Made by a program: the position numbers and the translations under genes. The notes beneath the pieces are model-generated. The model had not been told where the DNA came from and did not search any database. It worked only from the letters and a program-made list of their open reading frames with translations. Positions 26,710 to 35,458 of a stretch of 63,179 bases of DNA are shown here, in pieces; position 1 is the first letter of the stretch, and each line of letters begins with the position of its first letter. The stretch comes from JAUVAV01 sp965371665 (GTDB lineage: Bacteria > Oederibacteriota > JAAXVQ01 > JAUVAV01). The DNA is taken from NCBI GenBank assembly GCA_965371665.1, contig CBDUZI010000003.1, positions 1 to 63,179 of the forward strand, given 5' to 3'.

Positions 26710-27503
26710 AGTTTTTCCGCTTTTTCCCGGATTTCCCGAATAAAAATCTCGGGCTGCTTATGGCTGATTAATGCCCGTCCCATCAATACGGCACGTACCC
26801 GGTCCGAGCCAATATCCGCCACTTCCTCTGCTGATGTATATCCGCTGGCCGCTATAATCATAATATCCCGCGGAGCCATCTTGGCCAGCCGTTCTACGGT
26901 TTGCATATTAATTTTAAGCGTGTTCAAATCCCGGTTATTGATTAAAATAACGTCAGCCCCGGCGCGCAGGACTCGCTTCATATCCAGAGCATTATGCACT
27001 TCTACTACCGGCGTCATTCCCATACCGACAGTCACTTCTATCATGCGGGGAAGTTCCTTTTTATTAAAAATTTCCGCAATGAGAAGCAAGGCGTCCGCCT
27101 GAGCCGCCCGGGATTCGTATATCTGATACATATCAACAATAAAATCCTTGCGCAGAACCGGCAAGCCGGCAAGCTTTTTGACCTCGGCAATTTGGGTCAA
27201 TTTCCCCCCGAAATGCTTTTCATCCGTTACCAGCGAAATCGCCACGGCTCCGCCTTGTTCATACGCCTTGATTATTTTGGGAAGCTGAATGCGGGGCTTC
27301 CAGGCCGAAGAACCGGGAACCTTTTTCTTAACCTCACCAATCACGCTGATGCGTTGGGCATGGTAAAGCGCTTCCCGAAAATTCCTGACCGGCGGCAGGG
27401 TAAGCATGGTATGGAGCAGCTTCTCCAGGGAAGTCCGCTTTTTAGCCCTTTCCACTTCCAGCTGTTTTTCTTTTACTACTCGTTTTAAAAATGAGCCCGC
27501 CAT
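26706..27503 (-). CDS. trpC: Indole-3-glycerol phosphate synthase
   Basis: 265 residues. It closes the indole ring from CdRP. Motifs include VIGEVKKKVPGSS (E-x-K near the catalytic Lys), VLRKDFIVDMYQIYESRAAQADALLLI, and INNRDLNTLKI. It is the first trp gene in this cluster; trpE, trpG and trpD are not in the window. It begins 16 bases after the TatD-radical SAM gene and is probably read from the same transcript as tmk-metG-tatD. Confidence 0.94.
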   Translation of the reverse strand: MAGSFLKRVVKEKQLEVERAKKRTSLEKLLHTMLTLPPVRNFREALYHAQRISVIGEVKKKVPGSSAWKPRIQLPKIIKAYEQGGAVAISLVTDEKHFGGKLTQIAEVKKLAGLPVLRKDFIVDMYQIYESRAAQADALLLIAEIFNKKELPRMIEVTVGMGMTPVVEVHNALDMKRVLRAGADVILINNRDLNTLKINMQTVERLAKMAPRDIMIIAASGYTSAEEVADIGSDRVRAVLMGRALISHKQPEIFIREIREKAEKL

Positions 27504-27519
27504 GAAGTTTTCCCCCTCT

Positions 27520-28917
27520 TTATTTGTTTTCCGGTTCTCCCAGTTTCTGATAGGGTCTTCCCCGGTACCGGACTCCCAAACCTTTAGCCAAGGCCTGCAA
27601 CTCGGCGGTTTTTACTTCCGGCATTTCCACGGCCGTCAAATTCACTCTATATCCGGCTTTTCCGGCCCGGGTAATAAAATCGATTACTGCGGCATGGGTC
27701 CGGTCCCCGGTGGCCGGCCGAACCATTTTAAAATACTGCTCAGGATCAACGGTATTTAAGGATATTGACCACTCATCCACAACTTCCCGGCACTGCGGCA
27801 GAATATCGCGTCCGAAAATCATATCCGCCTGGCCGTTAGTATCCACCCTCACCCATCCCCCCCGGGATTTAACCTTCCGGGCGATCTCCAGCATGGTAGC
27901 GAGCCGCAACAGGGGCTCTCCGAATCCACAAAATACAATCTCGGAATAGTCCCGGGGATCTCCTATGGCCGCTATAACCTCCTCAGCCCGGGGTTCCCGC
28001 TTCAGGGTCAACTCATAATTTTGGACCCGGCGATTAACCCGCCGGGGACAAAAAACACAATTCGCACTGCAGCGGTTAGTGAGGTTAATATATAAATGTC
28101 CTTGGATATTATATACCATCACGCCCGGATCGCACCCGCTGATTTTAAACAATTGGCGGGCATTCCGGCTGGTCTGCTCCGCCGCAACCGCGGGTGAAAT
28201 ATTTTTTATCCGGGCTACGGCTTCCGCCACTTTGAGAACATTAGCCGGTTCATTTCTCTTGCCCCGTTGCTCCTGGGGCGGCAGATAAGGCGAATCGGTC
28301 TCCAGCAAGAGCCGGTCATCCGGCAGGGCGCGCGCCACCGCACGCACGGATTCAGCGCGGGGATAGGTAATCGTTCCTCCGATCCCGGCGTGAAAACCCA
28401 AATCCAGAACCTCGGGCAGATGCTCTATTCCGCCATCATAACAGTGCAGCACCCCGCCGCCGGGAAAAGGGCCTTGCTGCCGGAGCAATTGCAGGCCATC
28501 ATCAAAGGCCTCCCGGATATGTATGATCAAGGGCAGTTCAAAAATTCTGGCCAGTTCAAGCTGCCGGCTAAAACCGGCCTGTTGAGCTTTTCGGTCCGGG
28601 GCCGGGTAATCCGGAAAAACATGATAGTCCAAACCAATCTCGCCCAGGGCTACAACTTTTTCCCGGCTCAGCCATTCGGGCAGTTCCTTAAGCTCCGGCT
28701 CGCAGCCCGGTTTAAATTCATGCGGATGCACGCCCATGGCCGCGTAAATACCACTATGCGCGCGGGCCAGTTCCCACCCCCTCTGGTTGGCTTCCAGGCT
28801 GGAACCGGCATTTAGCATGGTATGTACCCCAGCCTCTCCGGCACGCCTGATAACCTGCTCACGGTCCGGATCAAAAGCCTGTTCTTCAAGATGAACGTGC
28901 GTATCAATTAAATCCAT
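27520..28917 (-). CDS. TatD hydrolase fused to a TatD-associated radical SAM protein
   Basis: 465 residues in two parts. Residues 1-260 are a TatD-type metal-dependent DNase (DTHVHLE with His7 and His9, ALGEIGLDYH, LLLETDSPYL). Residues about 268-465 are a radical SAM domain with the CX3CX2C cluster motif at Cys283, Cys287 and Cys290, then GFGEPLLR and SLNTVDPEQY. The second domain matches the family known as TatD-associated radical SAM proteins, usually a separate neighbour; here the two are one chain. The reaction of the radical SAM half is unknown. It lies between metG and trpC with short gaps. Confidence 0.9.
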   Translation of the reverse strand: MDLIDTHVHLEEQAFDPDREQVIRRAGEAGVHTMLNAGSSLEANQRGWELARAHSGIYAAMGVHPHEFKPGCEPELKELPEWLSREKVVALGEIGLDYHVFPDYPAPDRKAQQAGFSRQLELARIFELPLIIHIREAFDDGLQLLRQQGPFPGGGVLHCYDGGIEHLPEVLDLGFHAGIGGTITYPRAESVRAVARALPDDRLLLETDSPYLPPQEQRGKRNEPANVLKVAEAVARIKNISPAVAAEQTSRNARQLFKISGCDPGVMVYNIQGHLYINLTNRCSANCVFCPRRVNRRVQNYELTLKREPRAEEVIAAIGDPRDYSEIVFCGFGEPLLRLATMLEIARKVKSRGGWVRVDTNGQADMIFGRDILPQCREVVDEWSISLNTVDPEQYFKMVRPATGDRTHAAVIDFITRAGKAGYRVNLTAVEMPEVKTAELQALAKGLGVRYRGRPYQKLGEPENK

Positions 28918-28940
28918 GGGGATATTTTAAACCTGCTTAA

Positions 28941-30515
28941 TTATTTTTGATTTCGGTCTTTCTTTTCCTTCTCTTTTTCAGCATCCACGATAATTCGTGG
29001 AAATAAGGGAGCCGCCTTGGCAATCGCCTGGCCGGGAGAGAGCTGTCCCCAGCCGCTGTCAGCAGGAAAACTCGGCGCACGGCCGGCTGCGGGATCACCC
29101 AATTGAGCTAAAATTTTCGGCGTAGTGTCCGGCATAAAAGGATAAATATACACCGCTACCAAGCGCAGCACTTCCAGCAAATTATACATCACGGTATTTA
29201 CCCGTCCAGCCTGCCCTTGTTTAAACAGGAGCCAGGGGGCCGAGACTTCAATATATTTATTCGCGCGATTCACCACTTCCCATACTCCGAAGAGTGCCCG
29301 CGAAAAGTTCAAGCTCGTCAGCGCCTGGTCAAAGGAACTATAAATTCCACTTGCCGCCTCGATTAAGGCCTGGTCCTCTGGCCCGGGCGCTTCTGTCACC
29401 TTTGGTACGCGTCCCTCGCAATATTTTTCCACCATAGTCAAGCTCCGGTTCAGAAGATTCCCCAGATCATTAGCCAGATCGCTGTTATAGCGTTCCACCA
29501 TTCCCTCCTCGCTGAAATCACTATCACCGGTAAAGTTGGTGGACGCTAACAACACATAACGAAAAGGATCAACCCCATATTCGCGAACCATGTCCAAAGG
29601 ATCCAGCACATTGCCCCGGGTCTTGGAAATTTTTTCTCCCTTGAGAGAGATAAACCCGTGCGCATAAATTTTTTCGGGCAGCGGCAATCCGGCGGACAGC
29701 AGCATGGCCGGCCAGATAATACAGTGAAAGCGGGTAATATCTTTGCCGATGATATGCATATTCGCCGGCCAGTAACGCTTAAACATCTCCATATCCTGCG
29801 GAAAGCCCAGGGCGGAAATGTAATTTATCAAGGCGTCAAACCAGACGTAAATAATGTGCCCGGGGTCATCCGGAAAAGGAATTCCCCATTGCGTGGAAGC
29901 GCGGGAGATGGAAATATCCCTCAATCCGCCCTTGATAATATTTACGATTTCATGGCGGCGGGTTTCCGGCTGAATAAACTCCGCATGCGTCTCAATATAC
30001 TGGAGCAGTTTTTCTGCATAACGCGAGAGCCTAAAAAAATAATTCCGTTCCGAAAGCCAAACCGGCTTAATGCTATGTACCGGGCAAACCCCGTCCCGCA
30101 ATTCGGTTTCGGTATAATAATTCTCGCACGAGTTGCAGTACCAGCCCTCATATTGTCCTGGATAGATATCACCCGCGGCCGCGGCCCGCCGCACCAGCTC
30201 TTGAGCGGCGGCGTGATGAATCGGTTCCGAGGTACGAATAAACCTGTCTAAGGAGATGTTGAGGGCTTTCCAGGTTTGTTGGAACACTTCCGCCATCCGG
30301 CCGCAATACTCCAGGGGAGTTTGGCCTTGCGCCTTGGCCTGGATTTCCACATTTGTGGAATGCTCGTCCGAACCGGTTACGAACTTCACGTCATATCCCC
30401 GGATCCGATGCCAGCGAGCCATAACGTCCGTAGCGATTTCCTCGTAGGCATGACCGATATGCGGTTTGGAATTGGCATAAGTAATCGCCGTAGTAATATA
30501 ATATTTATCACCCAT
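28941..30515 (-). CDS. metG: Methionyl-tRNA synthetase
   Basis: 524 residues, a short form without the C-terminal EMAP-like tRNA-binding domain. Class I signatures are present: HIGH as PHIGHAY (18-24) and KMSKS as EKISKTRG near 295. A Cys-rich insert (WYCNSCENYY and CPVH) corresponds to the zinc knuckle of the connective peptide. An anticodon-binding helical domain follows. The gene starts two bases after ricT ends and is followed 23 bases later by the TatD gene, an order conserved in many bacteria. Confidence 0.96.
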   Translation of the reverse strand: MGDKYYITTAITYANSKPHIGHAYEEIATDVMARWHRIRGYDVKFVTGSDEHSTNVEIQAKAQGQTPLEYCGRMAEVFQQTWKALNISLDRFIRTSEPIHHAAAQELVRRAAAAGDIYPGQYEGWYCNSCENYYTETELRDGVCPVHSIKPVWLSERNYFFRLSRYAEKLLQYIETHAEFIQPETRRHEIVNIIKGGLRDISISRASTQWGIPFPDDPGHIIYVWFDALINYISALGFPQDMEMFKRYWPANMHIIGKDITRFHCIIWPAMLLSAGLPLPEKIYAHGFISLKGEKISKTRGNVLDPLDMVREYGVDPFRYVLLASTNFTGDSDFSEEGMVERYNSDLANDLGNLLNRSLTMVEKYCEGRVPKVTEAPGPEDQALIEAASGIYSSFDQALTSLNFSRALFGVWEVVNRANKYIEVSAPWLLFKQGQAGRVNTVMYNLLEVLRLVAVYIYPFMPDTTPKILAQLGDPAAGRAPSFPADSGWGQLSPGQAIAKAAPLFPRIIVDAEKEKEKKDRNQK

Positions 30516-30517
30516 AA

Positions 30518-31207
30518 TTATTTCCGTATCTTCCCCTTGTCTTTTACTTCCGAGGAGGAGCGCTTTACCCGGCGGCCTTCACACTCGTAGGAAAGGCAGC
30601 ACATTAACCGTCCGCAGATCCCTGATATTTTGGCAGGATTCAGGGACAAATTTTGATCTTTTGCCATACGGATCGAAACCGAGACAAAATCCTTTAAAAA
30701 AGTACAACAGCACATCGGACGGCCGCAGCATCCCACCCCGCCCAAACGCCGGGCTTCATCCCGAACGCCTATCTGCCGCATTTCGATCTTTATCTTCAGC
30801 GCCTGGGCCAGCTCTTTTACTAATTCACGAAAGTCCACCCGATTCTCGGCCGTAAAATAAAAAATCGCCTTCCGGGCATCCAGAGTATAGCTGACATCCA
30901 CCATCTTCATGGAGAGACCTTTTTCCTGGATTTTTTTCCGGCATATCCGGTTGGCCTCTCCTTCCCGGCGTTCATTATTCTTAAGTTGTTCCTGGTCGCG
31001 GATCGTAGCCGGACGTAAAATCCGGCGTATGGACTGCGCTATTTGGTTCCCGGGCACAACGCGTCTGGTTCTAACCACTCGCGCCATGTTCGGACCATAC
31101 TCTGTCTCCACCACGCAAAAGGAATCAAGTTCCAACCGTGTCCCGGACCAAAGACCGTAAAAAACTCTCCCGCCTTTTATCAATTGTACACCTATTGCTT
31201 CCGGCAT
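30518..31207 (-). CDS. ricT: PSP1 domain protein, RicT/YaaT family
   Basis: 229 residues from the ATG at 31207, which has AAAGGAGA upstream; an in-frame ATG at 31228 is less likely. The C-terminal half is the PSP1 domain with its Cys cluster (GCCGRPMCCCTF and CGRLMCCLSYE), which in Bacillus RicT helps bind iron-sulfur clusters in a complex affecting RNase Y. Whether a RicA/RicF partner exists here is unknown. Its place between holB and metG matches the Bacillus order tmk-holB-yaaT-metS-tatD. Confidence 0.9.
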   Translation of the reverse strand: MPEAIGVQLIKGGRVFYGLWSGTRLELDSFCVVETEYGPNMARVVRTRRVVPGNQIAQSIRRILRPATIRDQEQLKNNERREGEANRICRKKIQEKGLSMKMVDVSYTLDARKAIFYFTAENRVDFRELVKELAQALKIKIEMRQIGVRDEARRLGGVGCCGRPMCCCTFLKDFVSVSIRMAKDQNLSLNPAKISGICGRLMCCLSYECEGRRVKRSSSEVKDKGKIRK

Positions 31208-31274
31208 ATGCTTTTCTCCTTTAATCATGACCGGTTAATATAGAATCAGTTCCTGTTGCGAAAAACAAGTTAAG

Positions 31275-31441
31275 CTCGTCACCCCGGCAAAAGATGTTGT
31301 GTCATAATTCGGATTTTTACACTTTGCCGTCATTCCGGCGAAAGCCGGACTCCATAAAAACATTGTAATATAAGCAGTATGCGTCCTGGATTCCGGCCTG
31401 TCCTGGATGGTTTCGTCCAGGGCTTTCGCCGGAATGACGAG
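31275..31441. repeat. 167-bp family C element between holB and ricT
   Basis: The ends CTCGTCACCCCGGC and (inverted) CTCGTCATTCCGGC match at 12 of 14 positions. Inside are GGCGAAAGCCGG and CCTGTCCTGGATGG...CCAGGGC hairpins, as in the elements near trpA. It splits the otherwise conserved holB-ricT pair without breaking either gene. Confidence 0.85.
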
Positions 31442-31446
31442 ACTAC

Positions 31447-32433
31447 TTATTTTCTCCCGGCCTTTGCTCCCAGTTTCATAAAAAGAACTTCCAATAAAAG
31501 CTGGGGATTAATATTTCTCTTCATCTGATGGATAGCCTTTAAAACCGTTTGGCACTTCTCTCCCAGTGACTCCGGGCTTTCACCCGCAAGGGCGGCTTCC
31601 AGTTCTGTCAGGCGATCACTATTCATAATCAGTTCGCGGGACGCCCGGCAGGATAATATCGTTAAATCGCGGAACCAGGAGAGGAGTATGTCCAGCATTT
31701 CCGGCAGTTCAGCGCGATGTTCACCCCACTGGACCGCTGCCTCCGGCCAATCGCGGGGTCCCAAATTTCTCATCGTCTCGAGAACCCGATTCCGCAACGC
31801 CTGCGTATTTTCATCCGCCAGGCGCAAGGCTTTTGCCGGACGCCCCCCGGATTGCATCGCCAGCGCCAGCGCCTGGTCCGCCTGACAGGCCAGCCGATCC
31901 TTTAGCCAGGAGGACAAAACCCGGGCTTCCAGGGGCCGGAAGCGGACCGTCTGGCAGCGCGACCGAATAGTTTCCAATAGCGCAAAAGGCTGGGTGGTAA
32001 TCATTACCAGAATTACCGCCGGCGGCGGCTCTTCCAGGAGTTTTAATAAGCTGTTGGCCGCCTCCAAGGTAAGCGTTTCAGCTGAATCAAGTATATAAAG
32101 TTTGGTACTGCCTTCCATCGGTTTTAATATTGCATCCCTTTGTAATTGTTCGCGTATCTGGTCGATTTTTAAAAATTGTCCTTCCGGCTCTATAATTCTT
32201 ACGTCCGGATGAACGCCCTGAGTAATCTTGCGGCAAGCCGGGCATTTCCCGCAAGCCTCCCCTTCCTCGGGTTTGGTACAATTAAGGTCTTGGGCTAAAG
32301 CCAGGGCGGTGGCCCGCTTGCCGACTCCTTCCGGCCCGGTAAATATAAAAGCATGCCCCAGCCGTCTATTCCGCACCGAGCGCTTAAAATATTCAATCGC
32401 CCGTGGTTGTCCTTTTATATCCCGAAACGGCAT
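31447..32433 (-). CDS. holB: DNA polymerase III delta' subunit
   Basis: 328 residues. A clamp-loader subunit of the replicase. An AAA+ domain with Walker A GPEGVGKR (33-40), a zinc module (Cys52, Cys61, Cys64, Cys67), and the conserved EAANSLLKLLEEPP segment followed by IRSRCQTVRF with the SRC motif. It ends five bases from a repeat element and starts 20 bases after another, so it is flanked by repeats on both sides. Confidence 0.93.
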   Translation of the reverse strand: MPFRDIKGQPRAIEYFKRSVRNRRLGHAFIFTGPEGVGKRATALALAQDLNCTKPEEGEACGKCPACRKITQGVHPDVRIIEPEGQFLKIDQIREQLQRDAILKPMEGSTKLYILDSAETLTLEAANSLLKLLEEPPPAVILVMITTQPFALLETIRSRCQTVRFRPLEARVLSSWLKDRLACQADQALALAMQSGGRPAKALRLADENTQALRNRVLETMRNLGPRDWPEAAVQWGEHRAELPEMLDILLSWFRDLTILSCRASRELIMNSDRLTELEAALAGESPESLGEKCQTVLKAIHQMKRNINPQLLLEVLFMKLGAKAGRK

Positions 32434-32452
32434 ACTTTACTCTCCCTACTAC

Positions 32453-32620
32453 CTAGGAGTCTGTCGGACTTAAGTCATTCTCCCCCTTTTGTAAAGGGGC
32501 AGGGAGATTTAATCAATAAAACGCCCGCTTTCATATGCAAAATCCCCCTCAATCCCCCTTTTTCAAAGGGGGAAGAGTGCTCAAAATCCGATTTTGTGCC
32601 TAAGTCCGACAGGCTCCTAG
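32453..32620. repeat. 168-bp family A element with 20-bp terminal inverted repeats
   Basis: The left end CTAGGAGTCTGTCGGACTTA and the inverted right end (32601-32620) differ at one position. Inside are CCCCTTTTGTAAAGGGG and CCCCCTTTTTCAAAGGGGG hairpins and a GCCCGCTTTCATATGC segment. A near-identical copy in the opposite orientation begins at 62991. There is no ORF; it is MITE-like and sits between tmk and holB. Confidence 0.92.
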
Positions 32621-32659
32621 TAGCCTGTGGCTGCCCCCCATTTACATAAGTTTTACCAT

Positions 32660-33322
32660 TTATGCAACATTAATATCCCTGGGGGCGGATTTTAACCTGT
32701 TCCACACTTCCTTCCAAACTTCTCCGGCTATTGACTTAACCGGGCGATCAGCCTGGATCAGGTGAACCCGACGCGGTTCTCGCCGCGCGATTTCCAGATA
32801 AGCCTGGCGAACGCGGCGGGCAAAAGCGGATGATTCTGATTCCATCCTGTCATGTCCCTGCTTGGCCCGGAAAGCCCGGCGCAAACCTTTAGTAACATTA
32901 ATATCAAATAACAACGTGATGTCCGGCTTGAGCCCGTTCGTAGCAAAACGATTGGCCGCCGTGACAAATCTCGGAGAAAGTCCCCGGCCGCCTACTTGGT
33001 AGGCATACGTAGAATCTGTAAAGCGTTCGCATAAGACAATACATCGGTTGATTAAAGCCGGTTGGATGAGCGTACGAACATGCTGGGCCCGGGCCGCCAG
33101 GAAAAGCAGAAGTTCGGTTTCAACCGTAGGCGGCGTTCCCTGGTTGGAGAGTAGCATTAAACGGATTTTTTCCGCCAATGGATGCCCTCCCGGTTCTCTA
33201 GTCTCAACTACCTTTAACCCGGCTTGCTTTAGGCTTTGCGCCAAACATTTAAATTGGGTGCTTTTACCCGATCCATCCGGTCCTTCCAAAGTTATAAAAA
33301 AACCGCGTTTTTTGGGACCCAT
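32660..33322 (-). CDS. tmk: Thymidylate kinase
   Basis: 220 residues. It phosphorylates dTMP to dTDP for DNA synthesis. The P-loop GPDGSGKST is at 14-22; the DR-type motif appears as CERFTDSTYAYQ, and TREPGG is the substrate-binding loop. A C-terminal lid region follows LFDINVTKGLRRA. It is the first gene of the tmk-holB-ricT-metG-tatD series and has a good promoter and a DnaA-box palindrome upstream. Confidence 0.95.
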   Translation of the reverse strand: MGPKKRGFFITLEGPDGSGKSTQFKCLAQSLKQAGLKVVETREPGGHPLAEKIRLMLLSNQGTPPTVETELLLFLAARAQHVRTLIQPALINRCIVLCERFTDSTYAYQVGGRGLSPRFVTAANRFATNGLKPDITLLFDINVTKGLRRAFRAKQGHDRMESESSAFARRVRQAYLEIARREPRRVHLIQADRPVKSIAGEVWKEVWNRLKSAPRDINVA

Positions 33323-33426
33323 TTGGCATCAATTAATACCCCTGAACTAAATATCGCGGGGCGTCCTTTCATTCTTTTCCTTAACAAATACTATACAGAC
33401 ATTATACTTAACAATCTCTCATGCCT

Positions 33427-33455
33427 TTTATAAAACACTATATATAGAAAATCAA
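33427..33455 (-). promoter_or_regulatory. Sigma70-type promoter of tmk
   Basis: Read leftward: TTGATT (33450-33455), a 17-base spacer, TATAAA (33427-33432). It lies about 105 bases before the tmk ATG and near consensus, with the DnaA-box palindrome 10 bases upstream of the -35 element. Confidence 0.6.
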
Positions 33456-33464
33456 GTTTTGTTT

Positions 33465-33505
33465 AATTTATATTTATCCACAGAGCCTGTGGATAAATAT
33501 AAATT
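33465..33505. promoter_or_regulatory. Palindrome of two consensus DnaA boxes
   Basis: Two perfect 19-base arms (33465-33483 and 33487-33505) separated by AGC. Each arm contains the consensus DnaA box TTATCCACA, at 33474-33482 and, inverted, at 33488-33496. The surroundings are AT-rich. It is upstream of the tmk promoter and downstream of fhs. DnaA control of the tmk-holB operon is the likeliest reading; a minor replication-related site cannot be excluded, and no further boxes are seen. Confidence 0.65.
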
Positions 33506-33599
33506 ATTTGTGGGATTCAGCAAAACTCTTTAAAAACAGCCTTTTTTATAGAGACATATTTATCAGCCCAGTGGGTAAATAGTGCTTTCTGCCTAAAAA

Positions 33600-35318
33600 T
33601 CAAAACAATCCTTTTACTATTCCATCCTCCGTCAGGTCAATATTATTTCCAGCCGGCTGGGAGGGCAACCCCGGCATGGTCCGCATATCTCCCAGCAGGG
33701 GATAAAGAAATCCGGCTCCAACCGAAGCACGTACATCACGCACTGGTATACGGAAATTCCGGGGCCGTCCTTTAAGTTTGGGATCATGCGAAAGGGATAA
33801 ATGGGTTTTTGCCATGCATATCGGAAGCCGGTCAAAACCCATATCCGTATATAATTTTATTTTATTTTCCGCCATCGGCAAATAATCCACCCCATCGGCC
33901 CCATAGATTTTGGTGGCTATAGTCTCTATCTTATCCTTGACCGAAGCCTCCAAGGAATAGAGAAATTTAAAATTCGAGGTTTGATCAGCCGCCGCGACCA
34001 CGGCTTCAGCCAGTTCCCGTCCGCCGGCTCCTCCGCGGGCATGGACTTCCGAGCATACCGCGGCCTGCGCGCCGAATTGCAAGGCTTGCCCGCGCACCAG
34101 TTCTATTTCTTGTTCCGTATCAGTACTAAAACGGTTAATCGCTACGACTACCGGCACACCGTGCAGCCGTACCGCCTGGATATGCTGCTCCAGATTTTCG
34201 CAACCCAGTATAAGCGCTTCATCATTCGGAGCCGCCGCTACTGCCGAATCTAAAGGCTTACCGGGACGGACTTCGAAAGCATTCCCGTGCATCTTCAAAG
34301 CCCGTATCGTACAAGTCAGAATAACCGCGTCAGGCTTCAATCCTGAATAACGGCATTTAATATTCATGAATTTTTCGCATCCGCAATCCGCTCCAAAACC
34401 ACTCTCCGTCACTACATACTCCGCCAAACGCAGAGCCATCTGGTCGGCAATAATCGAAGAGTTTCCATGCGCGATATTGGCAAAAGGCCCGGCATGCACT
34501 AAAACCGGGGTATGCTCCAAAGTTTGCATAAGGGTCGGCATGATGGCGTCTTTCATCAATACGGCCATGGATCCGGCGCATTGCAGCGCCTCGGCCGTGA
34601 TTGGTTGTCCGCTGCGATTTGCACCGATAACGATAGCTCCCAGACGCGTTCGCATATCCTTTAAATCCCGGGCCAAAGCCAGAATGGCCATAACCTCCGA
34701 CGCTACGGCTATATCAAACCCGGTTTCCCGGACACAGCCGTTCTCCCGACCGCCTAACCCGATTACTATTTGGCGCAGGGCCCGGTCTGAAATATCCACC
34801 ACCCGGCGCCAGGTAATTGCGAAAGGATCAATATCCAGCTTATTACCATGCAGCAGGTGGGAATCAATATAGGCGGCCAAGAGGTTATTAGCCAGAGAAA
34901 CGGCATGGATATCTCCGGTTAAATGAAGATTGAAATCCTCCATGGGCACTACTTGTGAATAACCTCCGCCGGCGGCGCCGCCTTTAATTCCGAATACCGG
35001 GCCCAGGGATGGCTGACGAATACAGGTAACCACTCGTTTTCCGATCTTGGCCAGCGCTTGGGAAACCCCTATGGTAGTAACGGTCTTGCCCTCGCCCAGA
35101 GGCGTCGGGGTAATGGCGGTTACATCAATATATTTTCCCGGCGGCTGATCCGACCTGCGCTTGATAATATCCAGATGTACCTTGGCTTTGTATCTTCCAT
35201 AAAGTTCCAAATCCTCGCTGCCTAATCCAAGTTCTCCGGCTATCTCGGATATGGGGCGCAGGATCGCCTTTTGCGCAATTTCAAGATCACTGGGTATTTT
35301 ATGAAGCTTTACGTTCAC
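33600..35318 (-). CDS. fhs: Formate-tetrahydrofolate ligase
   Basis: 572 residues. It makes 10-formyl-THF from formate, THF and ATP. The ATP loop TPTPLGEGKTVTT is at 70-82; GGAAGGGYSQV, DIHAVSLANNLLAA and TGFDIAVASEVMA are typical. Length and motifs indicate the full enzyme. It feeds the folate pool used by FolC and MetH encoded in this window. A role in the Wood-Ljungdahl pathway is possible but not shown. A ribosome binding site (GGAGGA) lies before the ATG. Confidence 0.96.
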   Translation of the reverse strand: MNVKLHKIPSDLEIAQKAILRPISEIAGELGLGSEDLELYGRYKAKVHLDIIKRRSDQPPGKYIDVTAITPTPLGEGKTVTTIGVSQALAKIGKRVVTCIRQPSLGPVFGIKGGAAGGGYSQVVPMEDFNLHLTGDIHAVSLANNLLAAYIDSHLLHGNKLDIDPFAITWRRVVDISDRALRQIVIGLGGRENGCVRETGFDIAVASEVMAILALARDLKDMRTRLGAIVIGANRSGQPITAEALQCAGSMAVLMKDAIMPTLMQTLEHTPVLVHAGPFANIAHGNSSIIADQMALRLAEYVVTESGFGADCGCEKFMNIKCRYSGLKPDAVILTCTIRALKMHGNAFEVRPGKPLDSAVAAAPNDEALILGCENLEQHIQAVRLHGVPVVVAINRFSTDTEQEIELVRGQALQFGAQAAVCSEVHARGGAGGRELAEAVVAAADQTSNFKFLYSLEASVKDKIETIATKIYGADGVDYLPMAENKIKLYTDMGFDRLPICMAKTHLSLSHDPKLKGRPRNFRIPVRDVRASVGAGFLYPLLGDMRTMPGLPSQPAGNNIDLTEDGIVKGLF

Positions 35319-35347
35319 GATATCCTCCTTCCTCTCTTTCCCTGCTG

Positions 35348-35383
35348 TAAAAACAAAAAACGCGCCGAAGGCCTACGACGCGG
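35348..35383 (-). terminator. Rho-independent terminator of the HEAT-repeat gene
   Basis: Read leftward, a seven-pair GC-rich stem (CGCGTCG with CGGCGCG, one G-U pair) is followed by TTTTTTGTTTTT. It lies between the end of the HEAT gene and the start of fhs, both leftward. Confidence 0.55.
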
Positions 35384-35416
35384 TTTAAAAAATCTCCCCT
35401 CAATCTATATATTCCC

Positions 35417-35443
35417 AAGCAGGGGCACGCCGTGCCCCTGCTT
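35417..35443. repeat. Family F palindrome (AAGCAGGGGCACG)
   Basis: Two perfect 13-base arms around one C, giving a 27-base palindrome, of the GTAGGGGC...GCCCC kind also found at 7316, 40090, 40142 and 60352. It sits 15 bases after the end of the HEAT gene. Confidence 0.7.
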
Positions 35444-35458
35444 AATAAAGCAACCCCT

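Noticed and set aside
33323..33599. Possible replication origin (AT-rich, DnaA boxes)
   Set aside because: Only two boxes, both inside one palindrome, with no dnaA, dnaN, gidA or parAB nearby and a promoter right next to them. Regulation of tmk is the simpler reading; whole-genome GC skew would decide.
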